From NCBI GenBank assembly GCA_003488965.1, contig DNJW01000062.1, positions 1-6,505 of the forward strand: a DNA stretch of 6,505 nucleotides. Direction: 5' to 3'. Source of the DNA: Lachnospiraceae bacterium. GTDB taxonomy: Bacteria; Bacillota; Clostridia; Lachnospirales; Lachnospiraceae. A model generated the notes under the pieces. That model saw nothing but the letters and a program-made list of their open reading frames with translations. It was not told where the DNA came from and searched no databases. A program made the position numbers and the translations under genes. Below are positions 1 through 6,115 of this stretch, one piece after another. Numbering within the stretch: position 1 is the first letter of the stretch; each line of letters opens with the position of its first letter.

Positions 1-115
1 AGGGCCTCTGCCCGAATGCCTTTGCCCTATTGGGCTTGGTGGAATGCTTGGCACTTTGGAATTTTCAGGGAATATATTGTCAGAATATTCTCTCAACCTA
101 ACACTTCGCCATTGC

Positions 116-1462
116 CTATATACTACTATTAATCTTCCTCTCATTATAAAAAAGGAACACAATCCCTCCCAAAAGGCAGAACGCCGCCGCCCCAAAAGCC
201 GCCACACGGTATCCTGTTCCGGAAGCGCTTCCGATTGTAGAAACCGCAGTAAATAATAGCATGGAAAGGCTCTGTCCAAGCTTAAAGGCAAATGTCCGGG
301 CGGCATAGAACATTCCCTCCCTATTGCTTCCCGTGCGTTTCGCATCGCTCTGGGCAATATCGGCGACTACTGCCTGCGGCAGAATTCCGAATACGGCCAT
401 CGGCAAAGAAGCCGCCGCCATCAGAACCAGTCCCTGCGCATTAGCAGGAATCACCGGAATCTTTCCAAGAAATCCTGTATACAGATAAGATAATGCAAAT
501 ATGCCGAATGCTGCCAGTATCAGTTTCTTTTTTCCAAGCTTCGGCGCCAGTTTATTGACCGGAATATAAAATACCAGCGACAATGCGGTCATGCCCACAA
601 AATAAATAGTTGTCATCGTCTCCGGCAGTTTCAAAAGACTGGTTACAAAAAAAGGAAGCCCCGTCTGGAACATCGTAATTGCAATCCAGTACAAAATATC
701 CGAACCCACAAATTTACAGAATTCTTTATTTCTGAACGTGGAAACCAGCGATGAAAAAGCACTATCCTGAGAAGGTACCGTATTCACATATTCCTTTTCA
801 TGAATAGACCAGACCGGCACCTGCATACACACAAAAGCAATAGCCGCCATAACCGCAAAGGTAACACGGATTGCATTGACACGCCCGAATACCGGAATCA
901 ATGTGCCCCAGATGACCGGAGCCAAATATGCCACCGCTGTTCCCGCAATAAAAGTAAAGGAAATCACAGTAGAAATGTTTAACCGCTCCTGCTGATTATG
1001 GCCTAATTCTGGAATCAAGGCATTATAGGGTGTACAGTAAGCCGTAATCGAAAGATAATATGCCATGACCATAACAAATAAAAAAACCGCATTTATCCAG
1101 CTATTCCTGTTTACCGGAGACCAGAATACCAGTACCGTTGAAAACGCTAACGGCAGCGAAGCCCATTTTAAAAAAAGAATGCGTCTCCCTTGTTTGGAAG
1201 TACAGCGGTCCGAAAGCGATGCAATCCACGGGTCCGTAAATGCATCAAACAGCCGTCCAAATGCCGTAATTCCCCCAATCACGGTAGAAACGCCGAAGAT
1301 AACCAGCCCCTGCGGAATAAACAGAAGCTGTCCCTGGGCAATCGACGCCTCGTCCGGCTGATAAAAATAAACCAGCCAGTTCGAAATTAACCCGGACAGC
1401 AAGGCCCACCCAAACTGCCCGGTTGCAAAAAGCCATATTTTCCCTGTAGATAATGATTTCAT
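116..1462 (-). CDS. GPH-family (MelB-like) cation:sugar symporter, MFS superfamily
   Basis: This is a 448-residue polytopic inner-membrane transporter, a normal length for the glycoside-pentoside-hexuronide:cation symporter family, whose members have about 12 membrane helices. Seen in the sequence: hydrophobic segments run through the whole protein. Residues 69-86 carry the family signature GRLFDAFTDPWIASLSDR followed by a basic GRR (92-94). The R-x-x-D-x-x-x-D-P spacing (R70, D73, D77) matches the Arg52/Asp55/Asp59 cluster of E. coli MelB, where the aspartates bind the coupling cation. A second family motif, TPYNALIPEL with a following QQER, lies at residues 144-160. The ATG start has AAGGGAG about 11 nt upstream. 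The gene is second in an operon behind the TetR gene (35-nt gap) and ends with TAG. Inferred role: Na+- or H+-coupled uptake of a glycoside, pentoside or hexuronide. The substrate cannot be read from the sequence, and no glycosidase lies beside it in this window. The family call is firm. Confidence 0.9.
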   Translation of the reverse strand: MKSLSTGKIWLFATGQFGWALLSGLISNWLVYFYQPDEASIAQGQLLFIPQGLVIFGVSTVIGGITAFGRLFDAFTDPWIASLSDRCTSKQGRRILFLKWASLPLAFSTVLVFWSPVNRNSWINAVFLFVMVMAYYLSITAYCTPYNALIPELGHNQQERLNISTVISFTFIAGTAVAYLAPVIWGTLIPVFGRVNAIRVTFAVMAAIAFVCMQVPVWSIHEKEYVNTVPSQDSAFSSLVSTFRNKEFCKFVGSDILYWIAITMFQTGLPFFVTSLLKLPETMTTIYFVGMTALSLVFYIPVNKLAPKLGKKKLILAAFGIFALSYLYTGFLGKIPVIPANAQGLVLMAAASLPMAVFGILPQAVVADIAQSDAKRTGSNREGMFYAARTFAFKLGQSLSMLLFTAVSTIGSASGTGYRVAAFGAAAFCLLGGIVFLFYNERKINSSI

Positions 1463-1497
1463 ACCAATAACGACTCCCTTTCCATAACTTACAAACT

Positions 1498-2145
1498 TTA
1501 AGCCACAAGACCTTTCAGCAGCAATTCCCCTGCAATCCTTACCTGCAGCGCCAGCCCGACCCTCTCGTCTGACGACAGTATGCTTCCGTTATATGACAGC
1601 TTCTGCATCAGACTGAGCAACGTATGGGTCACCGAAAAGTACACCTCATCCACTGTATACGGGAAATCCAGACTTCCGTCCTGCAGCCCTTTTTCCAAGG
1701 CATCCGTCACATAAGGTTTGAGATTCAGGATACATTCCTCATATTCTGCCAGTCTTTCTTTTGAAATATGGTATCTGCGGACAAAAATATCAAATTCCTG
1801 CAGAAACTTTAAAAATAGAAATTCCTCCTCAAAAATCCTTGCAAAAATTTGAAAAATGCACTGCATCTGTCTGCTGCCGCTCATTTCCTCATATTCCCCG
1901 CCCGACAGCACTCCCGTATATTTGCCCGCCATTCTCTGCCAATAGGCAATTCCCGCCGAAATCGCCAGTTCGGCTTTCGTTTCAAAATAACGGTAAATCG
2001 TAGCCGGTCCTACATCCGCTGCTTTCGCAATCTCTTCCACGGACGTATCTCCGATTCCCTTCTCACAAAACAGCTCTAAAGCCGCATGAAGAATCTGCTG
2101 TGTACGCTGTTCCATCTGCTGCTTCCGTATTTCAGATTCCCCCAA
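1498..2145 (-). CDS. TetR/AcrR-family transcriptional regulator, TTG start
   Basis: This is a 215-residue one-component repressor of typical TetR length. Residues 16-62 form the N-terminal DNA-binding domain. The pattern ILHAALELFCEKG, then TSVEEIAKAADV, then GPATIYRYFETKAEL is the classic TetR helix-turn-helix, with the recognition helix around 46-54. The remainder is a mostly helical, divergent ligand-binding and dimerisation domain, so the inducer cannot be predicted. The start is taken as TTG at 2145 because AGGAGG lies 9 nt upstream (2155-2160). The next in-frame ATG (2115) would remove ten residues ahead of the domain and has no comparable site. The gene is transcribed first, with the GPH symporter 35 nt downstream, so it most likely controls that transporter and itself. 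A 17-nt palindrome over its -10 box (2175-2191) is the probable operator. Family is certain; the regulated ligand is unknown. Confidence 0.93.
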   Translation of the reverse strand: MGESEIRKQQMEQRTQQILHAALELFCEKGIGDTSVEEIAKAADVGPATIYRYFETKAELAISAGIAYWQRMAGKYTGVLSGGEYEEMSGSRQMQCIFQIFARIFEEEFLFLKFLQEFDIFVRRYHISKERLAEYEECILNLKPYVTDALEKGLQDGSLDFPYTVDEVYFSVTHTLLSLMQKLSYNGSILSSDERVGLALQVRIAGELLLKGLVA

Positions 2146-2154
2146 TCAATCCCA

Positions 2155-2160
2155 CCTCCT
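2155..2160 (-). promoter_or_regulatory. Strong ribosome binding site fixing a TTG start
   Basis: On the minus strand the sequence reads AGGAGGTG, a near-perfect anti-Shine-Dalgarno match. The AGGAGG core lies 9 nt before a TTG codon at 2145-2143. No in-frame ATG lies close by, which supports TTG as the start of the TetR gene. Confidence 0.8.
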
Positions 2161-2174
2161 ATGCATGTATTTTA

Positions 2175-2191
2175 TGATAGTAATACTATCA
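2175..2191. promoter_or_regulatory. Palindromic operator, probably for the TetR regulator
   Basis: TGATAGTAATACTATCA is a perfect inverted repeat with 8-bp arms around a single central A. It covers the -10 element of the promoter upstream of the TetR gene and ends about 15 bp before the ribosome binding site. TetR-family proteins bind as dimers to short palindromes of about this size, usually in their own promoter. Assigning this site to the adjacent TetR protein is inference from position and symmetry. Confidence 0.7.
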
Positions 2192-2211
2192 CATTTATCC
2201 AGCAGCATCAA
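2183..2211 (-). promoter_or_regulatory. Promoter of the tetR-symporter operon
   Basis: Read on the minus strand, TTGATG (2211-2206) is a -35 box with 4 of 6 consensus bases. A 17-nt spacer leads to TAGTAT (2188-2183), which has 4 of 6 bases. It is preceded by TG one base upstream (TGATAGTAT), giving an extended -10. The -10 box sits inside the palindrome at 2175-2191, so a bound repressor would block polymerase. Transcription would begin about 25-30 nt before the ribosome binding site. The call rests on pattern only. Confidence 0.6.
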
Positions 2212-2256
2212 GCCAGAAAATGAAACTTCCTTTACAGCAACGTAGGATTACATCTC

Positions 2257-2285
2257 TTGACTATATTCCACAAATGGAATATAAT
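2257..2285 (+). promoter_or_regulatory. Near-consensus promoter of the traX-padR unit
   Basis: TTGACT (2257-2262, 5 of 6 bases) is followed by a 17-nt spacer and a perfect TATAAT (2280-2285). This is the best sigma-70/SigA-type promoter in the window. The predicted transcript starts near 2292, about 40 nt before the traX ribosome binding site. The spacer is filled by an inverted repeat (2262-2283), suggesting that the promoter is regulated. Confidence 0.8.
2262..2283. promoter_or_regulatory. Inverted repeat between -35 and -10 of the traX promoter
   Basis: The arms TATATTCCA (2262-2270) and TGGAATATA (2275-2283) are perfect 9-bp complements around a 4-base centre, CAAA. The dyad fills the spacer and its ends overlap the last base of the -35 box and the first four bases of the -10 box. 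Its sequence is unrelated to the palindrome over the divergent tetR promoter, so a different regulator probably binds it. The PadR protein encoded downstream is one candidate, by context only. Confidence 0.55.
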
Positions 2286-2332
2286 ATACAATAAAAAACA
2301 CTATGTAAATCAAAATGGAAAGTTTTGCAGAT

Positions 2333-2337
2333 GGAGG
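2333..2337 (+). promoter_or_regulatory. Ribosome binding site choosing the second ATG of traX
   Basis: GGAGG lies 7 nt before the ATG at 2345. An upstream in-frame ATG at 2315 has only A-rich sequence before it and lies close to the predicted transcript start. The ATG at 2345 is therefore preferred as the start of the TraX-family gene. Confidence 0.75.
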
Positions 2338-2344
2338 CAGGAGT

Positions 2345-3103
2345 ATGGAGCAGTTAAGAAGAGAACAAGGATTAAATTCCAATCAATTAAAGGTTATTGC
2401 AATTACAGCCATGACGATCGACCATGTTATATCGGTGGTATTTCCCAATTATCCCACGGACTGGTGGATTATTGTCTGCCATATCATCGGCAGGCTGACA
2501 GCCCCCATTATGTGGTTTTTTATTGCAGAGGGCTATCATTATACGCACGATGTAAAAAAATATGCTTCCAGACTGTTTCTGTTTGCGCTGATTTCCCATT
2601 TTGCATATAATTTTGCTTTTGGAATACCGTTTATTCCTTTTCAGACTACCGTATTTAACCAGACCAGCGTCATTTGGTCTCTGGCCTGGGGACTGATAGG
2701 ATTAGTAATCATGGACAGCACGAAATTAAAAGAGTGGATGAAGACTCTGCTGCTTATCATTATCTGTGTCATTACGTTTTGCTCTGACTGGAGCTGTATT
2801 GCAGTTATGGCCATTATCTCCATCGGACAGAATCGGGGGAATTTTAAAAAGCAGATGACGGGGATGGTATTCTGGGTCGCTTTCTATGCGGTTATATACT
2901 TTTTGTTTATTAACAAAGTGTATGGTATCATACAGATGTTCGTCGTTCTGACCATTCCTTTTTTGAAAAATTATAACGGAAAAAGAGGAAACTGGAAGGG
3001 AATGAAATGGTTCTTTTATTTTTATTATCCGCTGCATCTTGTTATATGCGGTATGATACGTATTCTGCTGCATGGGAATATAGGCGTCATGATTGGAAAA
3101 TGA
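2345..3103 (+). CDS. TraX-family integral membrane protein
   Basis: This 252-residue multi-spanning membrane protein belongs to the TraX family, named for the F-plasmid protein that N-acetylates pilin. Seen in the sequence: LKVIAITAMTIDHV (residues 15-28) with the conserved Asp-His; the IIGRLTAPIMWFFIAEGYHYTHD segment (47-69); then RLFLFALIS (76-84). Near the C terminus is FYFYYPLHLVICGMIR (224-239), containing the family's Tyr-Pro-x-His motif. Hydrophobic helices fill the regions between. The start at 2345 is chosen by its GGAGG site; starting at 2315 would add ten residues. The promoter is at 2257-2285, and a PadR-family regulator follows 87 nt downstream, probably on the same transcript. 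Chromosomal TraX homologues are common in Clostridia and are not evidence of conjugation, and no transfer gene is present here. By family, an acyltransferase-like membrane role is plausible, but the substrate is unknown. Confidence 0.88.
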   Translation: MEQLRREQGLNSNQLKVIAITAMTIDHVISVVFPNYPTDWWIIVCHIIGRLTAPIMWFFIAEGYHYTHDVKKYASRLFLFALISHFAYNFAFGIPFIPFQTTVFNQTSVIWSLAWGLIGLVIMDSTKLKEWMKTLLLIIICVITFCSDWSCIAVMAIISIGQNRGNFKKQMTGMVFWVAFYAVIYFLFINKVYGIIQMFVVLTIPFLKNYNGKRGNWKGMKWFFYFYYPLHLVICGMIRILLHGNIGVMIGK

Positions 3104-3190
3104 AAGTGAAAGAAAAAGAAAACATTTAAGCAGCCACTTGGCTCGTTGCTCGCGGAAATAAAGCAGAAATAGGGAAGAAGGAATGCGCGG

Positions 3191-3736
3191 ATGTTAAAAC
3201 ACGGTATTTTGGGATTGCTGAATTATCACGATATGACAGGCTATGAAATTATGACTGTATTCAGGGATTCCCTGCGTTTTTTCTGGAGTGCCCAGACCAG
3301 CCAGATATACCGGGAACTGCAGGGTCTGGAGAAAAAAAACTGGGTGGACAAAACCTATGTACCCCAACAAGGGAAACCGGATAAAAATGTCTATACCATT
3401 ACAGAAGCCGGAAAAGAAGAGCTGATTCAATGGCTTGCGGACGACAATCTGGGGCTTCAAACAAAATCCCCGCTGTTGATGAAAACTTTTTTTATGGGGG
3501 AACGGAGCAGGGAAGAGAATATCCGCTATTTCTATAGTCTGATAAAATACTGTGAAATATTTTTAAAAAGCCTGGATCCTATACCGGAATATATTGAAGC
3601 TTATGCCAATTATCTTCCCGATAAAGGCAAAGCCCTTTATTGGGAAATGACGGTAGATTATGGCCGCAGAAATATGCGGATGCTTATAGAATGGGCCCAA
3701 AGCTGTATGGAACGTCTGGAGAATAACAGAGAATAA
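3191..3736 (+). CDS. PadR-family transcriptional regulator
   Basis: This 181-residue DNA-binding protein has the two-part PadR layout. Residues 1-80 form the winged helix: ILGLLNYHDMTGYEIMTVF is helices 1-2, then SQIYRELQGLEKKNWV (37-52) is the recognition region, and the wing GKPDKNVYTITEAGKEEL (61-78) carries the Tyr-Thr-Ile-Thr-x-x-Gly signature. Residues 90-178 form the helical C-terminal dimerisation domain (Vir_act_alpha_C type), with a LLMKTFFMGE motif. The ATG is preceded by GGAAGAAGGA, about 10 nt upstream. The gene lies 87 nt after traX on the same strand without a clear terminator or separate promoter, so co-transcription is likely. PadR proteins usually repress stress, transport or membrane-protein genes. 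The target here is unproven; the traX promoter dyad is the nearest candidate. Confidence 0.92.
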   Translation: MLKHGILGLLNYHDMTGYEIMTVFRDSLRFFWSAQTSQIYRELQGLEKKNWVDKTYVPQQGKPDKNVYTITEAGKEELIQWLADDNLGLQTKSPLLMKTFFMGERSREENIRYFYSLIKYCEIFLKSLDPIPEYIEAYANYLPDKGKALYWEMTVDYGRRNMRMLIEWAQSCMERLENNRE

Positions 3737-3800
3737 CGTTTATTAAATGACATTGAGGCTGAACTGTTACTTTATTAAAAATGAAAATGTATTCCCTGAA

Positions 3801-3829
3801 TTGTAAATTCGGAAGGTTTATGATAGTAT
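3801..3829 (+). promoter_or_regulatory. Predicted thyX promoter with extended -10
   Basis: TTGTAA (3801-3806, 4 or 5 bases of consensus depending on alignment) is separated by 17 nt from TAGTAT (3824-3829). A TG one base upstream gives the extended -10 form TGATAGTAT. Transcription would start near 3836. That leaves a leader of about 35 nt and rules out the in-frame ATGs at 3781 and 3820 as starts of the downstream gene. An overlapping TATGAT (3819-3824) could serve as an alternative -10. Pattern evidence only. Confidence 0.5.
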
Positions 3830-3870
3830 GGAGACATAAAACGAAAAGGAAACAGATAGGAAAATACACT

Positions 3871-4545
3871 ATGAGCCAAATCATCATACAAAACGAAACA
3901 ACCATTGACCCAATAAGCCTGATTGGCAGAGAGGCGGGCGTCTGCTGGGGAGCGGATATCTCAGATGCGGACAAGAACTACAAAAGGGGGCTTAACTGTC
4001 TCACTTCCGGACACGGACGGACATGGGAATATCCCCAGATATATATGGTTCTGGACGGTTATTCGGCAAGAGTTCTCCGGGAGTTATACACGCACATTGG
4101 CGGCGGACCCACAAGACTGCAGGCATCCACCAGATATATCAATTACCAGAAAGGATTTCCCTATATCATACCTCCGCAGATTGAACAGAATCATGAAGCG
4201 GCCGAAATATATAACGGTGCTATGGACGAAATTTTAAAAGCGATGCAGAAGCTGGAAGAACTGGGGATGCCCAGAGAGGATATTGCCATGCTTCTTCCGC
4301 TCGGAATGGAAAGCAAAGTAGTGTTCCGTACGAATCTCAGAAATCTAATCGATATGGCACATCAGCGCCTCTGTACACGGGCCTACTGGGAATACCGGAA
4401 GCTGATGAACGACATGGTTGCGGAACTTAGCGCCTATTCGGAAGAATGGCATTATCTGACGGAGCATTATTTTGTACCCAAATGTGAAGCCTACGGCTAC
4501 TGTACCGAGGCTAAATCATGCGGCAGGAAAGGCAGAAAAGCTTAG
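3871..4545 (+). CDS. thyX: Divergent ThyX-like FAD-dependent thymidylate synthase
   Basis: This 224-residue protein has the ThyX layout. ThyX makes dTMP from dUMP using methylene-tetrahydrofolate, FAD and NADPH in the cytoplasm. Seen in the sequence: SGHGRTWEYPQIYMVLDGYSARVLREL (46-72) matches the family's H-G-S-x-x-E-H segment. S86-T-R-Y89 matches the catalytic S-x-R-Y. PREDIAMLLPLG (134-145), RTNLRNL (153-159) and AYWEYR (171-176) match the P-x-E-x-A-R-x-x-L-P, T-N-x-R-x-L and A-Q-x-E-I-R blocks. The hallmark RHR is replaced by T74-H75-I76, followed by GGGPTRLQ with two extra residues before the serine. The C-terminus holds three cysteines spaced five residues apart (C205, C211, C217). The start at 3871 fits the homology, an AGGA 9 nt upstream and the promoter. 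Upstream in-frame ATGs at 3781 and 3820 would add residues unlike the family. Fold assignment is strong; activity is inferred. Confidence 0.82.
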   Translation: MSQIIIQNETTIDPISLIGREAGVCWGADISDADKNYKRGLNCLTSGHGRTWEYPQIYMVLDGYSARVLRELYTHIGGGPTRLQASTRYINYQKGFPYIIPPQIEQNHEAAEIYNGAMDEILKAMQKLEELGMPREDIAMLLPLGMESKVVFRTNLRNLIDMAHQRLCTRAYWEYRKLMNDMVAELSAYSEEWHYLTEHYFVPKCEAYGYCTEAKSCGRKGRKA

Positions 4546-4563
4546 CCCCGCTCAGGATGACAA

Positions 4564-4611
4564 AAAACAAGGATAGAGGAAACCCGGATGAGTTTCTTTT
4601 ATCCTTGTTTT
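4564..4611. terminator. Bidirectional intrinsic terminator between thyX and xylB
   Basis: The segment 4564-4583 pairs with 4592-4611 in a continuous 20-bp stem, with only two G-U pairs and an 8-base loop. The outer part is AAAACAAGG against CCTTGTTTT, which supplies a T-rich tail in either direction. The sequence starts 18 nt after the thyX stop codon and lies 19 nt beyond the xylB stop on the other strand, so it can end both convergent transcripts. Confidence 0.88.
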
Positions 4612-4630
4612 ATAGGAAATTACCCAATCG

Positions 4631-6100
4631 TTAACTTATCTGGGGAAACAGTTCCTTCACTGCCGGATAAATCTTTGAAAACTTCCGATATCTTTCTTCG
4701 TATTTGGCAGCCAGCTCAGGTTCGGGCACTACCGTATCCACCACCTTTACCAGCTTCTGCGCCGCCTCTTCTACCGATGCATATTCCCCACAGCCAACCG
4801 CTGCCAGCATAGCGCCGCCGTATCCCGGTCCCTCTTCGCTTTCTATGCTGTCTATCTTAATATTCAGCACATTGGCAATAATTTTTTTCCATAACGGGCT
4901 TTTGGCGCCGCCGCCGCATATTTTGGAACGTTCAATACAAATTCCCAGAGAACGCGCTACCTCAAAGGAATCTCTGACGGCAAACGCAACGCCTTCCAAA
5001 ACCGCCTGCGTCATATCCGTCCTTGACGTATCCATCGTCAGCCCGATAAAGGTTCCTCTTGCAAAGGGGTCATTTAACGGCGAACGTTCCCCCATCAGGT
5101 AGGGCAGGAAATAAACATTGTTTTCCCCCAGCTTTTCAACCGCTGCCTGCTCCCTGGCATATTCCTCTGTTCCCAGAATGTCATCCATCCACCATTTATT
5201 GCAGGAGGCGGCGCTGAGCATACAGCCCATCAGATGGAAGTGACCGTCCGCATGGGCAAACGCATGAAGCGCATTGTTTTTATCCACGCCGAATTTTTCG
5301 CTGGAAATGAAAATCGTTCCTGACGTTCCTAAGGAAATATTGCACATCCCATCTCCTACCGTGCCGGTTCCTACCGCTGCTGCCGCATTATCCCCGGCGC
5401 CGGCAATCACCTTTACCGTATCGGGCAGTCCCAGTTCCTTTGCCACATCCGGCCTCAAAGTCCCCACTACATCGGTGCTTTCGTATATCTTCGCCAGCTG
5501 TTCTTTTGAAATTCCGCAGATTTCCAGCATTTCTTCCGACCAGCATTTATGCTCCACATCGAAAAGAAGCATACCGGAAGCATCCGATACATCCGTACAG
5601 AATGTACCCGAAAGCTTATAGGCAATATAATCCTTAGGCAGCATAATCTTCTTTATTTTTGCAAAATTCTCCGGCTCATTTTCTTTTATCCAAAGAATTT
5701 TAGGAGCCGTAAAACCGGCAAAAGCAATATTGGCCGTATACTTCGACAGCTTTTCTTTACCGATTACCTGATTCAGATAATCCGTTTCTTTTGTTGTCCT
5801 GCCGTCATTCCAAAGAATCGCCGGACGGATTACCTCGTCCTGCTCATCCAGAATAACAAGGCCATGCATCTGCCCGCCAAAGCTAATGCCTGCCACCTGG
5901 GAAGCATCATGCCCCTTTGTCAGTTCTTTCAGCCCCTCCTTTACCGCATTCCACCAGTCTGCCGGATTTTGCTGGGACCATCCTGGACGGGGAAATTCTA
6001 TCGGATATTCCTTGGAAACTATATTTTCTATTTTACCGCCGGCATCCATCAGCAGCAGTTTTACTGCGGAGGTACCCAAATCCACACCGATATATAACAT
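4631..6100 (-). CDS. xylB: Xylulokinase-family FGGY carbohydrate kinase
   Basis: This complete 489-residue cytoplasmic kinase closely matches the E. coli XylB pattern from end to end. It would phosphorylate D-xylulose with ATP to D-xylulose 5-phosphate, feeding the pentose phosphate pathway. Seen in the sequence: the N-terminal phosphate-binding motif GVDLGTSAVK (5-14); GQMHGLV (76-82) with the Met-His pair of the sugar site; ILWNDGR (95-101); GFTAPKILW (129-137); LPKDY (154-158). AGAGDNAAAAVG (233-244) holds D237, equivalent to the catalytic Asp233 of E. coli XylB. Further along are SLGTSG (256-261), the FGGY signature region near FLPYLMGERSP (331-341), and the C-terminal GGGAKSPLW (396-404) adenine-site motif. 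AAGGAG lies 9 nt before the ATG. It overlaps the stop of the preceding isomerase gene, whose end is 15 nt away, so the two are likely translationally coupled. The partner is not a xylose isomerase, so the true substrate could be another ketose such as D-ribulose or L-fuculose. Confidence 0.92.
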   Translation of the reverse strand: MLYIGVDLGTSAVKLLLMDAGGKIENIVSKEYPIEFPRPGWSQQNPADWWNAVKEGLKELTKGHDASQVAGISFGGQMHGLVILDEQDEVIRPAILWNDGRTTKETDYLNQVIGKEKLSKYTANIAFAGFTAPKILWIKENEPENFAKIKKIMLPKDYIAYKLSGTFCTDVSDASGMLLFDVEHKCWSEEMLEICGISKEQLAKIYESTDVVGTLRPDVAKELGLPDTVKVIAGAGDNAAAAVGTGTVGDGMCNISLGTSGTIFISSEKFGVDKNNALHAFAHADGHFHLMGCMLSAASCNKWWMDDILGTEEYAREQAAVEKLGENNVYFLPYLMGERSPLNDPFARGTFIGLTMDTSRTDMTQAVLEGVAFAVRDSFEVARSLGICIERSKICGGGAKSPLWKKIIANVLNIKIDSIESEEGPGYGGAMLAAVGCGEYASVEEAAQKLVKVVDTVVPEPELAAKYEERYRKFSKIYPAVKELFPQIS

Positions 6101-6109
6101 TTTCCCACA

Positions 6110-6115
6110 CTCCTT
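6110..6115 (-). promoter_or_regulatory. xylB ribosome binding site overlapping the upstream stop region
   Basis: Minus-strand AAGGAG lies 9 nt before the xylB ATG and directly after the TAA stop of the isomerase gene (6118-6116). A ribosome finishing the isomerase would sit on this site, which suggests coupled translation of the two enzymes. Confidence 0.75.

Noticed and set aside
24..35. Small GCCC/GGGC hairpin left of the symporter gene, considered as a terminator
   Set aside because: The stem is only 4 bp and no T-tract follows on either strand. Bases 1-115 hold no supportable gene, and the operon's terminator was not found in the window.
70..92. GAATAT/ATATTC inverted repeat downstream of the symporter stop
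   Set aside because: Six A/T-rich pairs with a loop of about nine bases are too weak to call a terminator or an operator.
1245..1508. An 87-codon minus-strand frame overlapping the start of the symporter gene
   Set aside because: It is a frame-shifted reading of the symporter's 5' end, and the correct frame carries the family motifs.
2345..3103. TraX as evidence of a conjugative element
   Set aside because: TraX-family proteins are common on clostridial chromosomes; there is no relaxase, pilin, integrase, attachment site or base-composition shift here.
3781..3870. Upstream in-frame extension of the ThyX-like gene
   Set aside because: The 30 added residues are basic and unlike ThyX, the ATG at 3781 has no ribosome binding site, and the predicted promoter lies inside the stretch. 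GGAAGG before the ATG at 3820 is suggestive, but the -10 box overlaps that codon.
3830..3870. Riboswitch in the thyX leader
   Set aside because: The predicted leader is only about 35 nt and A-rich, with no conserved aptamer structure visible.
5549..6097. A 182-codon open frame on the plus strand opposite xylB
   Set aside because: It lies entirely antisense to a well-conserved kinase gene, has no ribosome binding site and its product resembles no family; it is a shadow of the real gene.
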